From: Aulostomus chinensis
Lineage: Eukaryota > Chordata > Actinopteri > Syngnathiformes > Aulostomidae
Length of the DNA: 64,000 nt
Assembly (NCBI GenBank): GCA_037954235.1
Contig: JBBMOA010000001.1
Location: 17,534,143 to 17,598,142 of the forward strand
Direction of reading: 5' to 3'
Shown: positions 1 through 12,290 of the stretch, piece by piece
Numbering within the stretch: the stretch's first letter is position 1
Layout of the letters: every line of letters starts with the position of its first letter
The notes under the pieces: generated by a model
The model's input: only the letters and a program-made list of their open reading frames with translations
Databases searched by the model: none
Told to the model about the DNA's origin: nothing
Made by a program: the position numbers and the translations under genes

Positions 1-1990
1 TGAAATGATGCTCACAGTAATGTAGTGAAAGTTGCGAGTAACCTAAAAATGATGCTGACAGTAATGTAGTAAGAGCTGCTGATAACCTCAAAATGATGCT
101 ACAGTGTTGTCGGAAGAATTGCTAATGAACTCAAACTGATGTTGACGGTAATGTAAGAAGAGTTGAAACTAACCTCAAAATGATGTGACAGTGATGTTGT
201 AAGAATTGCTAATGAACTCAAAATGATGCGAACAGTAATGTAGTGATAGTTTCGAATAACCTCAAAGTGATGCTGACAGTCATGTAATCAGAGTAGCTAC
301 GAACCTCAAAATAATGCTACAGTGATGTCAGAAGAATTGCTAATGAACTCAAAATGATGCGACAGTGATGTTGTAAGAATTGCTAATGACCTCAAAATGA
401 TGTTGATGGTAATCTAGTAAGAGCTGCTAATAACCTAAAAATGATGCTGACAGTAATCTAGTAAGTCTGCGAATAACCTCAAAATAATGCTACAGTGATG
501 TAGGAAGAATTGTTAATGAAATCAAAAATGATGCTGACAGTGATGTCGTAAGAATTGCTAATGAACTCAAAATGATGCTAACAGTTATGTAGTGAAAGTT
601 TTGAATAACCTAAAAGTGATGCTGACAGTCATGTGGTTAGAGTTGCGAGTAACCTAAAAATAATGCTACAGTGATGTCGTAAGAATTGCTGTTGAACTCA
701 AAATGATGCTAACATTAACGTAGTGATAATTGCTAATAAACTCAGTGATGCTTACAATAATGTAGTGAGTGTTTCGAACAACCTCAAAGTGATGCTGACA
801 GTCATGTAGTAAGACTTGAAACTAACCTCAAAATAATGATACAGTGATGTAGTAAGAGTTGCTACGAACCTAAAAATAATGCGACAGTGATGTCAGAAGA
901 GTTGCTAATGAACTCAAAATGATGCTAACAGTAATGGAGTGAAAGTTTGGAATAACCTCAAAGTGATGCTGACAGTCATGTAGTAAGAGTTGCTACGAAC
1001 CTTAAAATAATGCAACAGTGATGTCAGAAGAATTGCTAATGATCTCAAAATGATTCAACAGTGATGTCGTATGAACTGCTAAGGAACTCAAAATGATGCT
1101 AACAGTAATGTAGTGAAAGTTTCGAATCACCTAAAAATGATGCTGACAGTCTTGTTGTAAGAGTTGCTAATGAACTCAAAATAATGCTACAGTGATGTAA
1201 TAAGAATTGCTAATGAACTCGAAATGATGCTAACAATAATTGAGTGAAAGTTTCAAATGACCTCAAAGTGATGCCGACAGTCATGTAGTAAGAGTTGCTA
1301 CGAACCTCCAAATAATGCGACAGTGATTTTGGAAGAATTGCTAATGAACTCAAAATGATGCTAACAGTAATGGAGTGATAGTTGCTAATAAACTCAGTGA
1401 TGCTTACAGTAATGTAGTAAGAGTTTCGAACAACCTCAAAGTGATACTGACAGTCATGTAGAAAGAGTTGCTACGAATCTCCAAATAATGCAACAGTAAT
1501 GTAGTAAGAGTTGCTCCGAACCTCAAAATAATGCGACAGTGATGTCGGAAGAATTGCGAATGATCTCAAAATAATGTGACAGTAATGTAGTAAGAATTGC
1601 TAATGAACTCAATATGATGCTAACAGTAATGGAGTGAAAGTTTCGAATAACCTCAAAGTGATGCTTACAGTCATGTAGTAAGAGTTGCTTAAAACCTCAA
1701 AATAATGCTACAGTGATGTCGTAAGAATTGCTAATGACCTAAAAATGATGCTCACAGTCATGTCGTAAGAATTGCTACGAACCTCAAAATAATGCGACAG
1801 TGATGTCAGAAGAATTGCTATTGAACCCAAAATGATGCTACAGTAATGTAGTGATAGTTGCAACTGACCTCAAAATAATGCCAAAGTGATGTCGTAAGAA
1901 TTGCAAATAAACTCAAAATGATGTGAAAAGTAATGTAGTGATAGTTGCTAATAAACTCAGTGATGCAGACAGTAATGTAGTAAGAGCTGC
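1..1990 (-). repeat. 44-bp satellite array, left (inverted relative to the main array)
   Basis: Tandem monomers of about 44 bp, each carrying an AATGATGCTAACAGTAATG-like core followed by a GTAGTAAGAGTTGCTAATGA-like half, repeat roughly 45 times. Read on the minus strand they match the arrays at 4740-15814, so this block is the opposite orientation of the main array. Monomers differ by substitutions and 1-2 bp indels, and several variant classes alternate. Short open frames here are by-products of the repeat. The array starts at or before the window edge and ends sharply in a ZBED/hAT-like coding fragment. Confidence 0.93.
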
Positions 1991-1993
1991 TGG

Positions 1994-2104
1994 AGGCTCA
2001 AGGACCTGAACCAGTTCCCTGAACCCTTCCCTCTCAACAGGGCTGAGGGGCTGGCAGTCCTTCAGGATGAAATTCAGCAGAGCCTCATCCAGCATCTGCT
2101 TCCT
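1994..2104 (-). pseudogene. ZBED/hAT-transposase-like coding fragment, truncated by satellite
   Basis: The minus strand encodes a stretch beginning RKQMLDEALLNFILKDCQPL and continuing with a VEREGFRELVQVLEP-like segment. This matches the conserved region of ZBED proteins and hAT-type transposases in which a QPLS-V-E-x-GF-x-x-L motif precedes a LxP motif. Sequence upstream reads like a pyrimidine-rich intron end (ccatccag). Immediately after the LEP motif the frame runs into satellite at about 1990, so everything downstream of this motif, including the RNase-H-like core, is missing. It is either a transposon relic or the remains of a domesticated ZBED gene. The family call is from pattern recognition, not alignment. 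Confidence 0.7.
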
Positions 2105-2282
2105 GGAAGCTGGATGGTTAAAGATGAAGGAGAGAAGAAATGAAGAGGAATTAATGATCAACGAAGCAACTGTGAGTCAGTTGGAGAGTGGCTGTATACC
2201 TGAGTTCATCCTGGTGGATTTGGGACTTCATTCTCATGCCTGGCCCCATCATGCCTCAGCACTGAAGAGGTGCTTTTGTTGA

Positions 2283-2540
2283 GATGAGACGCTTCTGTCC
2301 AACAAATGCGACATTCAACCTGCAGAAAAGAACATGAGTACTCAGCTAAAAGTTCCTTTCTTCATGGTGACTGGTGTTTCTTAGTCTTAGACCACCAGGT
2401 TTCCAATGAGGTGTATCGGATACGTTGTTGTGTGCCGCTGAAATCCGTCCAATTCCGGCGTTGTTTCCTCATGAAATATGTTTGCCTTAAAGCTCATTAA
2501 AGTGTTGAACCACAATATCGTTCACCATAACTGAGTCAAC
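2283..2540. other. Unassigned stretch
   Basis: No gene, tRNA or recognised repeat is visible between the ZBED fragment and the CpG-rich block. Short open frames on both strands have no recognisable motif. Confidence 0.3.
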
Positions 2541-3180
2541 TTCAAGATAACCTACTTCTACATTCCAGTCCCGGCTGCTCCTGTTCTGCTGCAGTCCAGA
2601 AAACAACAACCTGATACAATTGGCGCTCCTTCCCACAGCTCCGGCCCGGATCCGCATGGTTCCGCTGACTGACTGTGATACGCGCTCCCTCCAGAGTGGC
2701 ACAGCCCGATGGGGGTCCTTATCTGGCACGGGGGCGTAAAACAGGTGCGACTGGAAACCCAGGTTTATTCTGCGTCGAGGGAACGCGTTGCTCTGCAATT
2801 CACCGCCAAGCCGCTAGGGGGTGTGGCTTTGTCTTTGTATTGTTTACGGGGCTCTTGTCGGATTCCTTGGTTTTCTTCCGGTCACAGACGACAATTGTTG
2901 GCCATTTGTCAGTCTTTGTAGTGCCGCCAATAATCCTTTCTTCGGCTTGGTCCATTTTTTCTTGGAGCTTTCACCACAGAAACTTTGAAAATGGCGGTGT
3001 TGTTGTGCTGCGACTGAACCGGAAATGACGTACTGAGCGGACCAATCACAGTCCTCGACGTTGACGTCACCACGCAGGATATTTTGGAAACGTGTGTCAG
3101 GCTACGGTGTAGGGGTCTGCTTCGACGGCGTAGGTACGAATACTACGCGACGCAGAAGCATAATTCAGGCTTTATAGTCG
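2540..3180. promoter_or_regulatory. CpG-rich promoter-like region
   Basis: This stretch is visibly richer in CpG than its surroundings. It holds a perfect cyclic-AMP response element TGACGTCA (3062-3069), a second TGACGT (3027-3032), a CCAAT box (3041-3050), ETS-like CTTCCGG and CGGAA sites, and an AAAATGGCGG YY1-like motif (about 2988-2998). Such a set is typical of TATA-less vertebrate housekeeping promoters. Which gene it serves is unclear: candidates are the exon-like segment at 3451 (plus) or the ZBED-like fragment (minus). No transcript evidence is available. Confidence 0.4.
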
Positions 3181-3450
3181 AACAGGAAGTTAGCATGTCA
3201 GGGATGAGACACCCTTATCGTCCAAAAGGAAGTTAGCATCTCCATGGTTCCCTTGACCAGAAGCCAGTGGGATCGTTCCATTCTGACATCTTGATTGACA
3301 TTTGTCCTTCTCTGAGCTAAATAGCTGGCAATCATTTGAAAAAAACCTTGATTTACTTTTTCTATTTTGCTCTTCAGCTCATTTGCATGCTTTTGTTAAA
3401 ATTCTCCCCCTTTTTTTTGTTTTTGTTTGTTTTTTTGCTGCTGTTTTTAG

Positions 3451-3558
3451 CACAAAGTCCACCTGGTGCCTAAAGACCAGTTCAGCATGGACTACGTTGA
3501 ACCTTCAGTCCGCTGCATCAGCACCCATGGACGGTTCCCCCCTGATAGGTGGATTCTG
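3451..3558 (+). CDS. Candidate internal exon of an unrecognised gene
   Basis: A 108-bp open segment (36 codons, phase 0 at both ends) sits between a pyrimidine-rich acceptor (ctgtttttag, ending 3450) and a donor (GTGAGG, from 3559). It encodes HKVHLVPKDQFSMDYVEPSV followed by a CISTHGRFPPDRWIL-like stretch, with composition like a real globular protein and unlike the surrounding repeats. I do not recognise the protein. The rest of the gene is not evident: the next 480 bp is a minisatellite and the satellite arrays lie on both sides, so this may be an isolated or pseudogene exon. Confidence 0.35.
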
Positions 3559-3579
3559 GTGAGGAACATTAGTGGGACA

Positions 3580-4036
3580 GCGCTCTTGTTAGAACGGTTC
3601 TGATCCACCTTCCCTCCCCCTGTAGCTCCTCCTCTGTCCCCTCAGCGATCTTGTTAGAGCGGTTCTGATCCACCTTCCCTCCCCCTGTAGCTCCTCCTGT
3701 GTCCCCTCAGCGCTCTTGTTAGAACGGTTCTGATCCACCTTCCCTCCCCCTGTAGCTCCTCCTGTATCCCCTCAGCGCTCTTGTTAGAAGGGTTCTGATC
3801 CACCTTCCCTCCCCCTGTAGCTCCTCCTGTGTCCCCTCAGCGCTCTTGTTAGAACGGTTCTGATCCACCTTCCCTCCCCCTGTAGCTCCTCCTGTATCCC
3901 CTCAGCGCTCTTGTTAGAACGGTTCTGATCCACCTTCCCTCCCCCTGTAGCTCCTCCTGTGTCCCCTCAGCGCTCTTGTTAGAATGGTTCTGATCCACCT
4001 TCCCTCCCCCTGTAGCTCCTCCTGTGTCCCCTCACG
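3580..4036. repeat. 65-bp minisatellite, 7 copies
   Basis: The string TGATCCACCTTCCCTCCCCC recurs at 3601, 3666, 3731, 3796, 3861, 3926 and 3991, exactly 65 bp apart. Units are nearly identical, differing at a few positions. Each unit contains two pyrimidine-rich runs ending in AG (ccctgtag and cccctcag), which look like 3' splice sites. The array lies directly after the donor-like end of the candidate exon at 3451-3558, so it would be intronic if that exon is real. Confidence 0.95.
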
Positions 4037-4148
4037 TTTCCAAACTCCCTCCCACTGGCTGGTGCTGAAGGAGGGCCAGAGCTCCTCCTACAGGATCCCA
4101 TCCTGACCTCCCCCGCTGCAGCTCCTCCACTGACCTCCCACCAGAGAG

Positions 4149-4226
4149 ATGAGCCCCCTGGTTCAGAGTGACAGACCACCTCTGGGAGCAGACAACAGAG
4201 ACCACATCAGGCTGGACTCCGTGCAG
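4149..4226 (+). CDS. Candidate first coding exon of unrecognised gene
   Basis: A 26-codon open segment starts at an ATG (4149, context gagagATGA) and ends at a good donor (CAG|GTACGG, 4226/4227). It encodes MSPLVQSDRPPLGADNRDHI plus RLDSVQ. The same frame is stopped at 4104-4106, so an in-frame upstream extension is excluded. No downstream exon could be found before the satellite begins at about 4740. The gene is unrecognised and may be truncated by the array. Confidence 0.25.
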
Positions 4227-4229
4227 GTA

Positions 4230-4700
4230 CGGAGGCTGACGGCTGCTGAGTGAGTGAGTTTACGACGCTCCCACCACCGCTGCTGGATTGATTTAACACA
4301 TCTGGAATATTTAGATTTATTCTGGGTCAACATCTGCATCTGTTGAAGTCCTCAGTCTCCATGCAGGTGGTGTTGTTCCAGATAAAATGTCTCAATAACA
4401 GCATCACTCCAGGTGAAACCATTCCAAAGAAGGCTAAGTGGAGCTGGCATATCAGCCACCAATGGAAGCCTGCTGCTGCTGCCAAGCTCTCCATGTCATC
4501 ATGGAAAAGTTGATTGTTCAACTCAATGTTTTTCCCATTGGGAGGAGATTTGTTGTTCCACCATGAAGTCTTTTCTTGTGATGAGTTTGTGTGTTGTAGT
4601 AGCATGAAGATATCTTGTTATCATGATCAACTAATCTGGCCTGGTGGAAGAACGCTGCTGTGTTTGGATTCAGACGAGTCAAATCTGAACCAGGGAATTG
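4230..4700. other. Unassigned stretch
   Basis: Single-copy-looking sequence with overlapping short open frames on both strands and no recognisable domain, RNA gene or repeat. It ends at the fold-back junction with the satellite. Confidence 0.3.
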
Positions 4701-4763
4701 TAATGAACTCAAAATGATGCTAACTTTCACTCCATTACAGTTAGCATCATTTTGAGTTCATTA
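4701..4763. repeat. Perfect fold-back at the satellite orientation switch
   Basis: Positions 4701-4724 and 4740-4763 are perfect 24-bp reverse complements around a 15-bp loop (4725-4739). With a one-base bulge the pairing extends into gaattg/gcaattc on either side. The left arm is a monomer in the orientation of the array at 1-1990, and the right arm starts the array running to 15814. Confidence 0.9.
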
Positions 4764-7700
4764 GCAATTCTTCCGACATCACTGTAGCATTATTTTGAGG
4801 TTCATAGCAACTCTTACTACATGACTGTCAGCATCACTTTGAGGTTATTCGAAACTTTCACTACATTACCGTTAGCATCATTTTGAGTTCGTTACAATTC
4901 TGACTACATCACTGTCACATCATGTTGAAATCATTACCGATTCTTCTGACATCACTCTCGCATTATTTTGAGGTTCGTCGTAACTCTTACTACCTTACTG
5001 TTGCATTATTTAAAGGTTCGTCGCAACTCTTACTACATTACTGTCAGCATCACTTTGAGGTTGTTCGAAACACTTACTACATTACTGTAAGCATACTGTT
5101 CGCATCATTTTGAGTTCATTACATTTCTTACTACATCACTGTCACATCATTTTGAGTTCATTAGCAATTCTTATGACATCACTGTCGCATTATTTTTTAG
5201 GTTCATAGCAACTCTGACTATTATTATAACTATTATAATTTATTATTACTTATTATTATTATTTATTATTTACATTATTATTTATTATTTACATTATTAT
5301 TTATTTATTTACACTTATTATTACTTATTACTTATTATAACTCTTATTATAACTTATTATAACTCTTATTACATGACTGTCAACAATTTGAGGTTTTTCG
5401 AAACTTTCACTACATCACTGTTGGCATGATTTTGAGTTCATGAGCAATTCTTACTACATCACTGTCGCATCATTTTGATGTCATTGGCAATTCTTACGAC
5501 ATCACTGTAGTATTATTTTGAGGTTATTAGCAACTCCTGCTACATTACTGTCAGCATCAATTTTAGGTTACTCGAAACTTTCACTTCATTACTGTGAGCA
5601 TCATTTTGAGTTCATTAGCAATTCTTAGGACATCACTGTCAAAATCATTTTTGATTTCATTAAAATTCTTCCGACATCACTGTAGCATCATTTTTAAGTC
5701 CGTAGCAACTATCACTACGTTACTGTTAGCATCATTTTAAGTTTATTAGCAATTCTTTCAACATCACTGTCAGCATCATTTTGAGTTCATTAGCAATTCT
5801 TACGACATCACTGTTGCATTATTTTGAGGTTAGTAGCAACTCTAACCACATGACTGTCAGCATCACTTTGAGGTTATTCGAAACTTTCACTCCATTACTG
5901 TTAGCATCATTTTGAGTTCATTAGCAATTCTTCCGACATCACTGTCGCATAATTTTGAGATCATTAACAATTCTTCTGACATCACTGTCGCATTATTTTG
6001 AGGTTCGTAGCAACTCTTACTACATGACTGTCAGCATCACTTTGAGGTTTTTCGAAACTTTCACTCCATTACTGTTAGCATCATTTTGAGTTTATTAGCA
6101 ATTTTTACTACATCACTAATGCATCATTTTGAGATCATTAGCAATTCTTCCGACATCACTTTCACTTTATTTTGAGGTTCGAAGCAACTCTTACTACATT
6201 ACTGTCAGCATCACTTTGTTTATTAGCAACTATCACTACATTACTGTTAGCATCATTTTTCGTTCATTAGCAATTCTTAAGACATCACTGTCCCATCAGT
6301 TTGAGATCATTAACAATTCTTCTGACACCACTGTCGCATTATTTTGAGGTTCGAAGCAACTCTTACTACTTTACTGTTGCATTGTTTTAAGGTTCGTAGC
6401 AACCATTACTACATGACTGTCATAATCACTTTGAGGTTGTTCGAAACACTTAATACATTACTGTCAGCATCACTTTTAGTTTATTTGCAACTATCACTAC
6501 ATTACTGTTAGCATCATTCTGAGTTCATAGCAAATATCACTACATTACAGTTAGCATCATTCTGAGTTCATTAGCAATTCTTACGACATCACTGTCCCAT
6601 TAGTTTGAGGTTCATAGCAACTCTTACTACATTACTGTTGCATTATTTTGGGATTATTAGAAACTCTTAGTACATGACTGTCAGCATCACTTTGAGGTTA
6701 TTCAAAACACTTACTACATTACTGTAAGCATCACTTTGAGGTTATTCGAAACGTTCACTCCATTACTTTTAACATCATTTTGAGTTCATTAGCAATTCTT
6801 CCAACATCATTGTCGCAATATTTTGAGGTTCTTAGCAACTCTTAGTACATGACTGTCAGCATCACTTTGAGTTTATTAGTAATTTTTACGACATCACTGT
6901 AGCATTAAACTGAGTTCATTAGCAACTCTTACTACATGACTGTCAGCATCACTGAGTTTATTAGCAACTATCACTACATTACTGTTAGCATCATTTTGAG
7001 GTTAGAAGCAACTGTTACTACATGACTGTCAGCATCACTTTGAGGTTGTTCGAAACACTTACGACATTACTGTAAGCATCACTGAGTTAATTAGCAACGA
7101 TCTCTCCATTACTGTAAGCATCATTTTGAGTTCATTAGCAATTCTTCCGACATCACTGTAGCAATATTTTGAGGTTCGTAGCAACACTTACTACATTATT
7201 GTTGCATTATTTAAAGGTTCATAGCAACTCTTACTACATTACTGTAAGCATCACTTTGAGTTTATTAGCAACTATCACTACATTACTGTTTGCATCATTT
7301 TGAGTTTATTAGCAATTCATATGACATCACTGTGGCATTGAATTGAGTTCATTAGCAACTCTTACTACATGACGGTCAGCATCACTTTGAAGTTGTTCGA
7401 AACTCTAACTACATTACTGTAAGCATCATTTTGAGTTCATTAGCAATTCTTACGACATCACTGTCCCATCAGTTTGAGATCATGACCATTCTTCTGACAT
7501 CACTGTCGCATTATTTTGAGGTTCGAAGCAACTCTTACTACTTTACTATTGCAATATTTTCAGGTTCGTAGCAACCATTACTACATGACTGTCAGCATCA
7601 CTTTGAGGTTGTTCGAAACTCTTACTACATTACTGTAAGCATCACTGAGTTAATTCGCAACTATCACTACATTACTGTTAGCATCATTTTGAGTTCATTC

Positions 7701-10700
7701 GCAATTCTTCCGACATCATTGTCGCAATATTTTGAGGTTCGGAGCAACACTTACTACATGACTGTCAGCATCACTTTGAGGTTATTCGAAACTTTCACTC
7801 CATTACTGTTAGCATCATTTTGAGTTCATTAGGAATTCTTCCGACATCACTGTCGCATTATTTTGAGGTTTGTAGCAACTCTTGCTACATTACTGTAAGC
7901 ATCATTGAGTTGATTAACAACTATCACTACATGACTGTTAGCATCATTTTGAGTTCATTAGCAATTCTTCCGACATCACTGTCGCAATATTTTGAGGTTC
8001 GTAGCAACTTTTACTACATTACTGTCGCATTATTTTGAGATTCGTAGCAACTCTTAGTACATGACTTTCAGCATCACTTTGAGGTTATTCAAAACGTTTA
8101 ATCCTTTACTTTTAGCATCATTTTGAGTTCATTAGCAATTCTTACTAAATCACTGTCGCATCATTTTCAGATCTTTAGCAATTCTTCTGACATCACTGTC
8201 GCATTATTTTTAGGTTCATAGCAACTCTTACTACATTACTGTCAGCATCATTTTGAGGTAAGAAGCAACTCTTACTACATGACTGTCAGCATCACTTTGA
8301 GGTTGTTCGAAACACTTACTACATTACTGCAAGCGTCACTGAGTTGATTAACATTCATCACTACATTACTGTTAGCATCATTTTGAGTTCATTAGCAATT
8401 CTTCCGACATCACTGTCGCAATATTTGAGGTTCGTAGCAACTTTTACTACATTATTGTTGCATTATTTAAAGGTTCATAGCAACTCTTACTACATTACTG
8501 TAAGCATCACTTTGAGTTTATTATCAACTATCACTACTTTAATGTTTGCATCATTTTGAGTTCATTAGCAATTCTTATGACATCACTGTGGCATTGAATT
8601 GAGTTCATTAGCAACTCTTACTACATGACTGTCAGCATCACTTTGAAGTTGTTCGAAACTCTAACTTCATTACTGTAAGCATCATTTTGAGTTCATTAGC
8701 AATTCTTACTACATCACTGTCGCATTATTTTGAGGTTCGTAGCAACTCTTACTACATGACTGTCAGCATCACTTTGAGGTTGTTCGAAACTCTTACTACA
8801 TAACTCTAAGCATCACTGAGTTTATTTGCAACTTTCACTCCATTACTGTCAGCATCATCTTGAGTTCATTAGCAATTCTTACGACATCACTGTCCCATCA
8901 GTTTGAGATCATTACCAATTCTTCTGACATCACTGTCGCATTATTTTGAGGTTCGAAGCAACTCTTACTACTTTACTGTTGCATTTTTTAAGGTTCGTAG
9001 CAACTCTTACTACATGACTGTCAGCATCACTTTGAGGTTGTTCGAAACTCTTACTACATAACTCTAAGCATCACTGAGTTTATTAGCAACTTTCACTCCA
9101 TTACTGTCAGCATCATCTTGAGTTCATCAGCAATTCTTGCTAAATCACTGTCGCATCATTTTCAGATCTTTAGCAATTCTTCTGACATCACTGTCGCATT
9201 ATTTTTAGGTTCGTAGCAACTCTTACTACGTTACTGTCTGCATCACTTTGAGGTTGTTCGAAACACTTACTACATTACTGCAAGCATCACTGAGTTGATT
9301 AGCAACTATCACTACATTACTGTAAGCATCATTTTGAGTTCATTAGCAATTCTCCTGACATCACTGTCACATTATTTTGAGGTTCGTCGCAACTCTTACT
9401 ACATTATTGTCAGCATCACTTTGAGTGTATTAGCAACTATCACTGCATTACTTTTACCATCATTTTGAGTTTATTAGCAAATCTTACGACATCACTGTAG
9501 CATTAAATTGAGTTCATTAGCAACTCTTACTACATGACTGTCAGCATCACTTTGAAGTTGTTCGAAAAACTTACTACATGACTGTCAGCATCACTTTGAG
9601 GTTGTTCGAAGCTCTTACTACATTACTGGAAAAATCACTGAGTTTATTAGCAACTATCACTACATTACTGTTAGCATTATTTTGAGGTTCGTAGCAACTC
9701 TTACTACATGACTGTCAGCATCAGTTTGAGGTCATTCGAAACTTTCACTACATTACTGTTAGCACCATTTTGAGTTCATTAGCAATTCTTAATACATCAC
9801 TGTCGCATCATCTGGAGATCATAAGCAATTCTCACGAAATCACTGTAGCATTGTTTTGAGGTTCGGAGCAACTCTTACTACATTACTGTAAGCATCAGTG
9901 AGTTTATTAGCAACTATCACTACATTACTGTTAGCATCATTTTGAGTTCATGAGCAATTCTTACTACATCACTGTCACATCATTTTGAGATCATTAGCAA
10001 TTCTTCCGACATCACTGTCGCATTATATTGAGGTTCGTAGTAACTCTTACTACATTACTGTTGCATTTTTTTGAAGTTCGTAGCAACTCTTTCTACATTA
10101 CTGTTAGCATCATGTTGAGTTTATTAGCAATTCTTAAGACATCACTGTCGCATAATTTTGAGGTTCGTAGCAACTCATCCTACATGACTGTCAGCATCAC
10201 TTTGAGGTTATTCGAAACTTTCACTACATTACTGTAAGCATCACTGAGTTGATTAGCAACTATCACTACATTACTGTTAGCATCATTTCGAGTTCATTAG
10301 CAATTCTTACTCCATCACTGTCGCATTATTTTGAGTTCATTAGAAATTCTTTTGACATCACTGTCGCATTATTTTGAGGTTCGCAGCAACTCTTACTTTA
10401 TTACTGTCAGCATCAATTAGAGGTTCGAAACTTTCACTCCATTACTGTTAGCATCATTTTGGCTTCATTAGCAATTCTTACTACATCACTGTCCCATCAT
10501 TTTGAGATCATTAGCAATTCTTCCGACATCACTGTCGCATTATTTTGAGGTTATTATCAATTCCTACTACATGACTGTCGCATCATTTTGAGATCATTAG
10601 CCATTCTTACTACATCACTGTCGTATTGTTTGGAGGTTCGTAGCCACTCTTACCACATTACTGTCAGCATCACTTTGAGGTTGTTCGAAACACTTACTAC

Positions 10701-12290
10701 ATTAATGTAAGCATTACTGAGTTTATTAGCATCTATCACTACATTAGTGTTCGCATCATTTGAGTTCATTAGCAATTCTTACTCCATCACTGTCACATCA
10801 TTTTGAGATCATTAGCAATTCTTCCGACATCACTGTCGCATTATTTTGAGGTTCTTCGCAACTCTTACCACATGACTGTCAGCATCACTTTGAGGTTATT
10901 CGAAACTTTCACTACAGTACTGTTCGCATCATTTTGAGTTCATTAGCAATTCTTACTACATTACTGTCAGCATCATTTTGAGTTCATTAGCAATTCTTAA
11001 GACATCACTGTAACATTATTTTTACGTTATCAGCAACTCTTACTACATTACTGTCAGCATAATTTTTAGGTTACTCACAATTTTCAGTACATTACCGTTA
11101 GCATCATTTTGAGTTCATTAGTAATTCATACTACATCACTGTCACATCATTTCAGATCATTAGCAATTCTTACTACATCACTGTCACATCATTTGAAGGT
11201 TCGTAGTAGCTCTTACTACATTACTGTTGCATTATTTTAAGGTTCGTAGCAACTCTTCCTACATGACTGGAAGCATCACTTTGAGGTTATTCGAAACTTT
11301 CACTACATTACTGTTAGCATCATTTTGAGTTCATTAGCAATTCTTACGACATCACTGTAGCATTATTTTGAAGTTATTATCAACTCTTACTCCATCACTG
11401 TCGCATCATTTTGAGATCATTAGCAATTCTTCCGACATCACTGTCGCATTAATTGGAGGTTCGTAGCAACTCTTCCTACATGACTGTCAGCATCACTTTG
11501 AGGTTATCAGCAACTCTTACTACATTACTGTTAGCATCATATTGAGTTCATTAGCAATTCTTACTTAATCACTGTCACATCATTTCAGATCATTAGCAAT
11601 CCTTACTACATCACTGTCACATCATTTTAAGGTTCGTAGTAACTCTTACTACATTACTGTTGCATTATTTTAAGGTTCGTAGCAACTCTTCCTACATGAC
11701 TGTCAGCATCACTTTGAGGTTATTCGAAACTTTCACTACATTACTGTTAGCATTATTTTGAGTTCATTAGCATTTCTTACTCCATCACTGTTAGCATCAT
11801 TTTGAGATCATTAGCAATTCTTCCGACATGACTGTCGCATTATTTTCAGGTTATTAGCAGGTCTTACTAGATTCCCGTCAGCATCATTTTGAGTTCATTA
11901 GCAATTCTTAAGACATCACTGTAGCATTATTTTGAGGTTATCAGCAACTCTTACTACATGACTGTCAGCATAATTTTTAGGTTACTCATAATTTTCACGA
12001 CATTACTGTTAGCATCATTTTTAGGTTACTCATAATTTTCACGACATTACTGTTAGCATCATTTTGAGTTCATTAGCAATTTTTACTACATCACTGTCAC
12101 ATCATTTCAGATCATGAGCAATTCTTACTACATCACTGTCACATCATTTTGAGGTTCGTAGTAACTCTTACCACATCACTGTCAGCATCATTTTGAGGTT
12201 CGGAGCAACTCTTACTACATGAGTTTCAGCATCACTTTGAGGTTATTCGAAACTTTCATTACATTACTGTTAGCATCATTTTCAGGTTTG
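4740..12290 (+). repeat. 44-bp satellite array, main body
   Basis: About 170 monomers of 44 bp (consensus near TTACTACATCACTGTCAGCA then TCATTTTGAGGTTCGTAGCA then ACTC). Three recurrent monomer classes are seen, marked by TTCGAAACTTTCACTCC, TTAGCAATTCTTCCGACATC and TTCGTAGCAACTCTTACTAC. They often follow one another, giving an irregular higher-order unit of about 131-132 bp. The low-complexity block at 5218-5370 interrupts it. All open frames here are repeat by-products. Confidence 0.95.
5213..5375. repeat. AT-rich simple repeat inside the satellite
   Basis: A (TTATTA)/(ATTT)-type low-complexity expansion sits between partial satellite monomers; monomer sequence resumes at about 5365 with TTACATGACTGTCAAC. 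Confidence 0.9.

Noticed and set aside
4922..10237. Open frames of 60-72 codons inside the satellite
   Set aside because: They follow the 44-bp monomer (132 bp equals 44 codons) and carry only repeat-derived text.
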